DNA of 64,000 nucleotides from Parasponia andersonii (Eukaryota > Streptophyta > Magnoliopsida > Rosales > Cannabaceae). The stretch's first letter is position 1. Every line of letters begins with the position of its first letter. Shown piece after piece: positions 55,605-64,000 of the stretch. The DNA lies in contig JXTB01000028.1 of assembly GCA_002914805.1 (NCBI GenBank), positions 645,933 through 709,932 on the forward strand, read 5' to 3'. The notes under the pieces were generated by a model that was not told where the DNA came from, made no database searches, and worked only from the letters and a program-made list of their open reading frames with translations. A program made the position numbers and the translations under genes.

Positions 55605-58540
55605 TTAATCAATTTTCACCGACGAGTAAATGAGCCTTGTAAACCAGAAGCAAGCATAAAACCCGATGGTACCGGTGAGCACAAAAAATGCGTACGAAAC
55701 AATCAACATGTAACCGAAGTATAGGAGGCCAGACACCAGCTTCGTGATTTCGAGCTTTGTGAAGAAGTAGAATGTAGCGTAGAGGAAGAGGTATAATGCC
55801 GATGAGCCGGAGGTGAGGTATGACCTCCACCACCATAAATAATCCTCGCTGCACAACTGGAAGTAGCAGAGCACAATGGTTATCTCAGCGCAAGTGACAA
55901 TGAGAATCACGAAAACCAGGAAGAGGAAACCAAAGATGTAGTAAAACTGGTTCAGCCAGATTGAGGTGAGGATGAAGAAGAGTTCAATGAAGACGGCTCC
56001 GAACGGGAGAATTCCACCAATGAGAATTGAGAAAATCGGGTTCATGTACCAGGCCTGCTCAGGAATCTGTCTTGGGATTTTGTTAGTTTTTACGGGATCT
56101 TCAATGGCTGGTTTCTTGAATCCAACATAGCTGCCTACGAACACAAGAGGGACTGAGATTCCGAACCATAAAAAGATGAGGGCAAACATGGTCCCAAATG
56201 GCACGGCCCCAGATGATTTCTGACCCCAGATGATTGCGTTTAACACGAAGAAAATCGCAGAGACAATAGCTGGGAACATGACGGCAGTTCTGAATGCAAT
56301 CCTCTTCCATTCTGTTCCTTTGAACATTTTGTATAGACGAGCAGCCGAGTAACCAGCGAAAAGGCCCATGAAAACCCAAAGCAAGAGCAGGGCTGTCATA
56401 AGACCACCTCGGTTTGATGGGGATAGGAATCCGAGAACAGCAAAGATCATGGTCACAAGTATCATTCCCAAAAATTGAACTCCAGTTCCGACATACACGC
56501 ACAGGAGATCAGAATTTTGCGGGGGCCTGAAAACATCACCATGAACAAGCTTCCATCCTGTCTCTTCTTGGGCTTCTTCCTGGGTCTCAAGCTCATTGTA
56601 CTTGGAAATATCACGGAAAAGTGTCCGGAGCATTATCATTGCGACCATACCCGAGAGAAAGAGGACAATCATCAATGAATTGACAATAGAAAACCAGTGA
56701 ATTTGGTCATCGTTCATCAAGAGATAAGCATCCCATCTAGAAGCCCACTTCACATCACTCTCCTACAGACAGCATGAGAAAAGCCACATGAGAATTATTG
56801 GACCTCACTGGTGAAAAGCTGACTAGCTAGTACTTACAGCGAGAGGTCAAAAACGAGGAAGATATCAAGGACCCTCCATTTCATAAGGATTTCAAAAATG
56901 AATCAAAATTCATGCTCTTTCTATAACAATGAAGATTCAATGCAGGATACAGAGCTCATATAAACCAATAAATGATGCTTGAGTTTTCAAAGAGAATCAC
57001 TATAAAACTACTTATAACTCTACAGTACTTCAAATTGGAGAAAGCTAACCTGGAAATCCACATCATACGTGAAAATAATTTCCCTTTTGTCTTCGACCTC
57101 TTGAGGAGTATTGGAGTTAACAACCACTTGTTTCGTGTGCGGATCACAGGTACTCAAACGAGTGTTTACCCCATTCCATTTCCCATCGTAGTCATGTTTA
57201 ACACTGTACATATCAAAAATAGTAAACAAAACTGACAACACCAGTCCCAACTAATCTTGAAAGAACCCAAATGAAGTAATTATAATAATATCATAAAAAA
57301 GAAAGGTGCAAGAACTGACCTGAATGGCCTAACCTCAAATCCCACTATTCTTGCTGTGTCGGTTTGCGAATCTTTATGGTACTTGACAGTAAATGACAAA
57401 TGATTGTAGATATAATACTTTTCGTCCTTGCCCTAGCCACACAATTAAGTAAAGTAAGTAGACTGCAATCGCATTCAGAACACGAAAGTTATTTGATGCT
57501 ATAGCTAATAATACCACAGATTGTCCTTTTACACCAACAAAATAGCCAAGCTGATAAATTGGCGGAGATTCCTGATCTACCCTTCGTACGGCAAGTGGAA
57601 CCACTAGAGGCAGGTTATCAAGGATCCTGACATGCAAGGAAATTTTAACAACCAAAAATGCAACTTAAAAAACAAATTCAATATACATTAGCAAAGTCTT
57701 ATCTGTCCGTACATGTTGACCCGATACTCATCACTTATCTTCTCCTTAAACTCTTTTGCAGTCTTGGCATCAAGTATCAGCTGACATACAATGTTGCACA
57801 TCCGTGGCTCCCGCATTTTAAACTGCAGATGTTTCATATAAGTCCATAACCATAAGGCTAATCATGCACCCTGAAATTATTAATCTATTTGAAACTAACC
57901 ACATAAGGAGAGTTTTCAATACGGTCCCCACGAAGGACTTCCCCAAGATTCTCAGTACTGTCTACTATTTTCTCTGGACGGCAAAAGGGAAGAGAATAGT
58001 AGGAGTAAGGAAGTTGTGTCTTTGTAGACGTCAATTTGTTTACTTTCACATTCAAATCATCTCTCTGCATCCGAAAATCCCACATAAATCATAAGGTAAA
58101 TAAAATTCACAATGACATAAAACTTCCAGTATGTCCCTACATTCCTAAGTAATTGGATTTCTTTGAAGCTGCTAAGAGCGATAATTTCTCATCTTTCGGG
58201 GAGACAAGTAAAAGAAAAAAAATCTAGAGCATAACAAGCAAATAGGGTAAGACAACGCAAATGCAATAACTAAACAATTGTATTTTGCTAATTTCAAAAG
58301 CTTAAACCTTTAGTAAATGTAAATCAAAGCCAAAAAGTCAAGAGCTACACTTCTAATGTTATTTGTTGCAAAATTCCTTGTCTGAAAGTAAGTGTACATG
58401 CAATTTCTATAGGAAGCCTGAGTTTAACCCGAACGTAAAGGACTTATGTTCGTTAATTTTCGGGCAAAGTTTTTCAAACTCAATTCAATTTCTCCAATTT
58501 TCTCGATTGCTTTCCATTTCTATGTCTCTAAATCCCAAAA

Positions 58541-58597
<57 letters not shown>

Positions 58598-59150
58598 TAC
58601 ACACATATGAGAACAATCGAAATTCTATACAAAAAATACACAAATCTACAGAGAATGATCAATACTAGACTGAATTTTGTAAAGTCAAAGATCCTCAAGA
58701 AGCTCCAATTCCAAACTAGAATCCACACAAAGCTGAATTTTGTTTATATACATAAAAGAGGAAAACAAAAGATATTCAAAGCTATAAATCCGAGAATCTC
58801 AAGTAAAGTTCAGCCGAATCTAATACAAAAGTCATGAGTCATCCTAACTGAGTGATTCTCCTCTAAATTTAAATTTTCCAAATTAACTTTCCTCCATTTT
58901 CTCGACAGCCATACAAGATAAACTTACGACCCAACCGAATCGAGCATAGATCAGAGAACGAAATTACAGATCAGGCAGAATAGGATTAAAAAAAAATACA
59001 CACAGAAGAAATGTGCGATTAAGAGTTGACCTGTTTGAAGTCTTCGGGCGCCACACCGGGGAGATAGAAGGAATAGGCGCCACTGATCAGAACCAGAAGG
59101 ATCGTGAAGAAGGTCAACGTTAGGAATGGCGGAGATCCTGAAGAATCCAT
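55605..59150 (-). CDS. Transmembrane 9 superfamily (TM9SF/EMP70) protein, 7 exons
   Basis: Exons on the minus strand are 59150-59031, 58064-57900, 57822-57713, 57626-57515, 57432-57320, 57203-57050 and 56762-55605. All are GT-AG with the frame preserved; product 643 aa. A signal peptide ([20 protein letters not shown]) precedes a lumenal domain with [50 protein letters not shown] and [20 protein letters not shown]. The last exon codes for all nine membrane segments, starting [20 protein letters not shown], with [13 protein letters not shown] in the first cytosolic loop and [20 protein letters not shown] near the end. The C-terminus VKID supplies the KXD motif that keeps plant EMPs in the Golgi. 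Family role: endosome/Golgi membrane protein, implicated in trafficking. Full length, no defects seen. Confidence 0.95.
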
Positions 59151-59619
59151 GGCGTCCGACTACGTGTCGGTGAGACTTAGATAGAGAGAAAACCAGAGAA
59201 GACGATGAAGAGAGGGCGTGGGCGTCCTGGATCTGGAGAAGTTTTTTCTTTTTTTTTTTATCGATCTTTATGGTAGTTTTCTTTTTCTTTTTGTTTTTTT
59301 GTTTTGTCTTTTTTTGTGAGTCTTAATATTGATATAATAAATTAATTTAATTAATTAATTAATATTAATATTATTGTAGCAGTATGAAGCAGAAGAGAGT
59401 CTGGGTTCGGCGTGGACCATCTGAGTCTGTTCTCTCTTCGGTTGCGGAGTCATTGGATACAGTGACGTCCATTGCTTGTTCTGATTGTGCCACGTGGCGC
59501 TTCAAACCGGCTCTACAGATGTGTTAGCTAGCCCATTGATCGCCTTACAAGATATTCTGCCCCAACTCTAGGCCCAGGCCAGGAGCCCATGCTACCCAAA
59601 AGAAGGAAAAAAAAACAAT
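59151..59619. other. 5' UTR and promoter side of the TM9SF gene
   Basis: A T-rich tract (59240-59310), an AATTAATTAATTAATATTAA stretch (59346-59370) and CCACGTGGCGC at 59490-59500 (a G-box-like CACGTG) are visible. No other gene was seen. Confidence 0.45.
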
Positions 59620-59925
59620 AATTAGAAAAATACTATTTTTAAAAATATTTAAAAAATTACTATTTCTATTTGCCTCAAGTAGTTAGATCGGTTAGCCCAA
59701 GTAACACTACTGGTTATCTCAAATACTATTGAAAAATAACAAGTTTAAAAACAAAGTGGTATATTTCTACATATTTCTTAAAACGTTGTTTTTCTAAAAT
59801 AATTTAAGAAAATGATATTGTTTTAAATTAATCGGAAATTTTCCAAAAATTCAGCCTATCTAAGATATTTCAATTTTTATTACTTTGGGTCTAGAATTTT
59901 GTAAGAAACCCCCCCAAAAAAAAGG
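59620..59925 (-). repeat. Interspersed repeat family 1, copy D
   Basis: Minus strand: GTTTCTTACAAAATTCTAGA then CCCAAAGTAATAAAAATTG, GATAGGCTGAATTTTTGG, and a core with GATAACCAGTAGTGTTACTT and GGGCTAACCGATCTAACTAC. It is truncated at the far end. Confidence 0.6.
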
Positions 59926-60174
59926 GGACAGGTGAGGAAATTTTAATTTTATCGTATTTATAAGAAATATAATTTTTTGAAGATTCATTTAAAAAATGAC
60001 TGCTTGTTACACCTATTTAATAAATGACTATTTTATTGATATTTATATTGATAAATAACCATTTTTAGTTGATCTATTTTTTTTAAAATGAAAAAGGTCA
60101 TTTTTTTAATAATTTTCAACATTCAGCTAGTTTTTAAAAGTATTTGAAAAACATCCATTTTGCAAACTATGACC

Positions 60175-60595
60175 CAAAGCTCTTGATTTTATATTATAAA
60201 ATTTTTAAAAAAAATTAAAAAATCCTGGATTAAATTTTTTTTTTGAAAAATTCCATATTTATTTAGAAAAACACTATATTCAAAAATATTTAGAAAAATA
60301 TCATTTCTACAAATTGATAAAGTGCTTAAGGTGACTGGTCAAGTTATTGAGGTAACGAGTCTATTACTTCAAGTAACTCGATTGGTTATTTCGAATACCT
60401 TTGAAAAGTGTCAATTTCATAAGAAAAGTGGTTTTTTTCTAAATAAGTTTTAAAAGTGTTATCTTCTTAATGAAATTTTAAAAAATGACATAGTTTTAAA
60501 CAAATCCGCGATTGTTCAAAAGTTTAGCCCATCCGATATTTTTTTAATTTTTCAGACTTTGGGCCTAGTTTCTTGTAAGAAGCCCAAAAAATGGG
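60175..60595 (-). repeat. Interspersed repeat family 1, copy E
   Basis: Minus strand: GGGCTTCTTACAAGAAACTA then GGCCCAAAGTCTGAAAAATT, ATCGGATGGGCTAAA, and a core with AACCAATCGAGTTACTTGAA, GTAATAGACTCGTTACCTCA and ATAACTTGACCAGTCACCTT. The opposite end (60205-60250) is an inverted partial copy of the first, as in copy B. Confidence 0.6.
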
Positions 60596-61891
60596 GAAAT
60601 TAAAGTTTGTGCCCTTTTTTATAGTTTGTTTTAGTAAATGTCTATTTTTCTCTTTTTACAGCTAAATATGACCAAGTATGTGTGTACTTTATAATTAGTA
60701 TATAGACCAGCTTTATTTAATATATTGACTATATTATTTTTATATCAGATACATATTATATTTTACACTTTTTATATAAACTAATATGCCGTTATTTTAC
60801 TTTTAACACTCGAAAAATGGATATTTAGACCTAAAATTCGGCCATTATGTTTTAAGATCAAAGAAAGTAAGAGAGAGATCTCACCAACCCAATTTTAGAT
60901 TTGTTTTATGACCCCATAGTATAAATGGGAAAATTACACTATCTTAGATATGAACATTTGTCAGTTTTTCATGTAAGATCTCATATTCGGGTTAGTAGAA
61001 AGTACAAACTAAGCATTGACCCAAATTCCCTTAATCTTCTCATTCTCAATTTTTCAAGTTTTTTGGTCAAGATCGAGTTTAGGGGCGAAAATGCATGACA
61101 AAGGTTAAGATAGTTTCAATCGAGTTTCTATGTCTAATTGAGTCAAATTTGAGGAATCATATGCTAAACTGAGCATTGACCAAATAAAGATCGGATTCGG
61201 TTTTTGTGGTCTGACTTTGTACTGTTTGGTTGGGTTTGTTCAATTCGAGTTGGTCTAGTTCAATTGGGTCACCGAGTATTTTGTTTCACCTATGCTAATA
61301 TCTCTCGATTTATATTGATATTATAGTAACAGTCGTGAACCCAAAAATAATTAAATTGACACATCTAGAGTTCAAAATTGTTAATAATTAAAGAAATTTT
61401 CACCACTAAGTTATCTTATGAAAACATAATGGTCAATTATGAGTACCACAATAAATTTAGGGATAGTATCACTTTTATACTTTGTATTTGATACTTTATT
61501 CAATTACCAATATGGTTTAATAAATTTATTCTTGGATCAGTTTTTATACAGTTTATTTTTATTTTTTTAAACAGTATCTTAGTAAATTAACTGCTCTAAA
61601 TTAGTATCAAGATATAAATTTATAACAAATTTTAAATCTAAGAATCAATGTTGATAATAACTAAAATATAACGTATAATTTGAATAAAATATCAAAATAT
61701 AAGATATAAAAATGATAATGTCCTATAATTTTAACATGAATTATTATGAAATATTAATTTCTCACAAATACATAAATAATAATAAGTATTGAATTATAAG
61801 AATATACGTATAAGATAATTACAGAGTATCACTATACTTGACTTTCGTTTACTATATTAGATTAAATTTGCTAACACTTATGTGAGATTAT
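60596..61891. other. AT-rich intergenic sequence
   Basis: No gene or recognised element was seen. The AATTCGGGTT/GGTTTGTTCAATTCGAG text at 60975-61270 is richer in GC but has no reading frame I recognise. Confidence 0.5.
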
Positions 61892-61899
61892 ATAATATT

Positions 61900-62092
61900 T
61901 AAAGGTTATAAGGGGATAGAGTGGCGTCTTCCTACAACCTCGGGGAAGCTTGGCAACCCCATGTTTCACACTGGATACTTGATGTGTGGATAGCCTAGTT
62001 GAACCAACCACCGCAGCGGAGGCTACTTGAACTCATAACCTTAAGCTCATGTGTCAAAGACTTCAACCACTCTGCTATCTTATTCGGTAGTC
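61900..62092 (-). mobile_element. tRNA-derived SINE, 193 bp, with 8-bp target duplication
   Basis: On the minus strand the 5' part carries an RNA polymerase III A box (TAGCAGAGTGG, 62077-62067) and, about 35 bp on, a B-box-like GTTCAAGTAGC (62032-62022), as in tRNA-derived SINEs; the head resembles a Leu/Ser-type tRNA. The body continues GTTTCACACTGG-inverse and CTTCCCCGAGGTTGTAGG text to a short 3' end. Perfect TATAATAT flanks lie at 61892-61899 and 62093-62100. No protein is encoded, as expected. Confidence 0.8.
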
Positions 62093-62100
62093 TATAATAT

Positions 62101-63655
62101 CACAATTAAAGTATATTATGGATAACTATATAATTATGTATTAATTATGCAAAGTATTTTTAATTAAGCCATAATGAGATAGACAATTGCTTACTAACTA
62201 GCAAGAGGTCCACGAGCTCTCTCACTCGTAATGTCTTAGCCAACCCATTGGGACATGACTTCTCTTCTAACTATATTTTGTTTATATATAGACACTAGTG
62301 TCTAATGTGGTATGTGATGGAAATGAGAGAAAGAGGTAGATACGAGAGGAGCTCATTAGCCCTCTTGCAAGCTTTGGTTCTTGTTGATTCTTGTAGGCTT
62401 AATGGCGAGAAGATGAAAACTATAAGTTTAAGGAAAAAGCTTATGAGATAATGCTCAAATTCTCTTGGTTTATATGTCTTAAATCAAATAGATATTGTTT
62501 ATGGTTTTTTAATGTTTGGATGAGTTATATATTGTGCTTATCAATTTGTGTTTTGAGATTGATTGTGCTCGTCATATTGTTCTATTATAATAAACAATTA
62601 ATCGAAAAACTGAAAAAAAGAATATAAAAGAACAAGAGAACAAGCAAGAATGAGTACACACGCTGGTTTTACTTGATTCAGATTGCCAAAACAACCTTAC
62701 ATCCAGGCAGGGAGGGACTTAGTCCTAGTGGAATAATGCTTTACACCAGCACGGTATACAAGTTTCTAAGCAACTTCCTCAGTAACCAAACAGCCCTGAA
62801 TCCCTTTACTATATACAACTTAGATGAATCAGTACCTGTACATAACTATCTCACAAGACATTCCTAGTACATGTACGTAATAGTAACGAATTGGAGATAA
62901 GAGTTAAGTTAGTTATCTAGTCTAGCCAATGAGCTGCAGTCTCATTAAACCAGCTGTAACTAACTTGTCAGTTATGATTAACTAACTTCTAACTAATTAA
63001 CTGAATTAATTAGAGACGGTCTCATCAACTTCAAAAAGTAAACCATATGATAATTAAACTTACTCATGCTATTGTTATTACTTTTCAAGGAGCTTAATTA
63101 ATTAACTTATTCTTAATCAAGCCGGGGGAAATAAAAAAGGGATAAGTCTTTTTCATTCTTGTTGAATTTGGTCAGAGAAAATGTTAACTATCACTAAAGA
63201 GAGATCGTGTAGAAAGATAGATAACGTACAGTGCATGGGTGATGGATCGAGTGTGATGTGTGGGTTCAACGGTGGCTGTGTCTAGTTGCTTTCTCGACTA
63301 AGGCTGCCCAAAGCTGATATTTAAATTGCATTTTTGCTCCCACTGAGCTACAATTCACATTTTGTTGCCATATTCGAGGTATTTAGAGTTTAGCCCTTGT
63401 CTTCAAGCGCCCGACTCAGAAATATGCCTTCTTTTTCTTTTTATATACCATTTATTTTTGCTTCCACCAAAGTCTTGTTTTTGTCTGTCATGCTACCATG
63501 CCAAGAAGAGCACTTGTATCAGTCTTCTGTACTCTTCTTATTGTAAGTCTTCTCTTGACTATTTTCACAGGAAAGAATATGATACTATATATGCTGCTGA
63601 TGGAGGTTTTATCAACAATAAATTTATAAATAATTAAGAGATGTGGCTTGTGTGA
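62101..63655. other. Intergenic sequence with an LTR-like stretch
   Basis: 62640-63010 contains GGTTTTACTTGATTCAGATT, ACATCCAGGCAGGGAGGGAC and CTAACTAACTT-type repeats resembling the edge of a retrotransposon LTR, but no partner is in the window. ORFs at 62673 and 63362 have no recognised family. Confidence 0.35.
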
Positions 63656-63659
63656 ATTG

Positions 63660-64000
63660 AAATAAATAATCAAAGTAAATAAGGAGAGAGGGATTTATAG
63701 TGGTTCAGCCCCGAAAAAGATGAGCCTACGTCCACTGTTTTCTCACTATAATGATGAATACTCAAGGTTACAATACTCAAAAGCTATTGAAGAATGCTAA
63801 AGAATTAGACTACCCAAAGTTTGGAATACGCTAAGCGTTTATCTGCTCTGACTTCTATTCTCTGTGACTTGTTTCTGCCCAGAATTGGTGATGCCTTCTT
63901 CGGAACATAGAGCCCCTTTTATATAGATTGTAGTGACCTTATGTCCCAAGGTTCCCTATGTCTCTAGGATCCTAATTGTATAAACGGGTAACTATACAAT
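63660..64000. mobile_element. Probable LTR fragment, cut by the window end
   Basis: GGGATTTATAGTGGTTCAGC then CCTACGTCCACTGTTTTC is wording I know from LTRs of several plant retrotransposons, followed by TATATAGATTGTAGTGACCT. No internal region or second LTR is inside the window. Confidence 0.4.

Noticed and set aside
56101-56502. 133-aa frame within the TM9SF last exon
   Set aside because: It overlaps the 382-aa TM9SF frame in another phase; shadow.
62022-62077. Functional tRNA gene
   Set aside because: A and B boxes are present, but there is no acceptor-stem pairing that I can see, and the unit is flanked by a target duplication, so it is a SINE.

Overview
This is a plant nuclear-genome window, most likely from a eudicot. 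It is AT-rich, its genes carry several GT-AG introns, and it holds nested plant transposable elements, a flavonol-type R2R3-MYB gene, a phytocyanin gene, a TM9SF/EMP70 gene and a chloroplast-targeted YbaB-family gene. I could not fix the species. One ambiguous base (N) lies at 9111.

Only five host genes look intact. (1) 5979-8441 (+): a 7-exon chloroplast YbaB/EbfC (STIC2-like) gene, 189 aa. (2) 46403-48517 (+): a subgroup-7 R2R3-MYB gene. I read it with four exons and 380 aa, because an 80-nt intron removes a stop codon and brings the C-terminal motif into frame. (3) 49334-49969 (-): a 2-exon early-nodulin-like (phytocyanin) gene, 182 aa. (4) 54637-54939 (+): a single-exon 100-aa single-pass membrane protein of unknown function. 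(5) 55605-59150 (-): a 7-exon TM9SF/EMP70 gene, 643 aa, with a C-terminal KXD Golgi-retention motif. The short relic of a GT14 (core-2/I-branching-like) glycosyltransferase gene lies at about 50931-51235. The genes do not form a pathway. MYB/phytocyanin and the 100-aa gene/TM9SF are convergent neighbours.

The rest is mainly mobile DNA. 1-3740: a decayed PIF/Harbinger element with two divergent genes and a tandem-repeat array between them. 4030-5750: two uncharacterised interspersed repeat families. 9115-10240: a long inverted-repeat element and a Tourist-like MITE with a TTA duplication. 10534-14640: a decayed CACTA transposon with a Tnp2 relic, interrupted by a 1,040-bp CACTA element with ATT duplications. 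15519-20943: an L1-type LINE with about 20-bp duplications, itself split by another CACTA-like insertion. 22914-34276: a Ty1/copia element with very short LTRs, interrupted inside its 5' LTR by a Ty3/gypsy element (27923-34136) that lacks the RT core and integrase and carries a further insertion in gag. 36304-45645: a Tekay/Del-type chromovirus with 2.2-kb LTRs and CCTAT duplications. 52578-54205: a second copy of one repeat family, interrupted by a Mutator-like element. 61900-62092: a tRNA-derived SINE with a perfect 8-bp duplication.

I see no CRISPR array, operon or intact tRNA/rRNA gene. The most informative observations are the hidden MYB intron, the order of nested insertions that can be read from target-site duplications, the domain-deleted gypsy element, and the repeat family with AGTTACT/AGTAACC-rich cores that recurs at five places.
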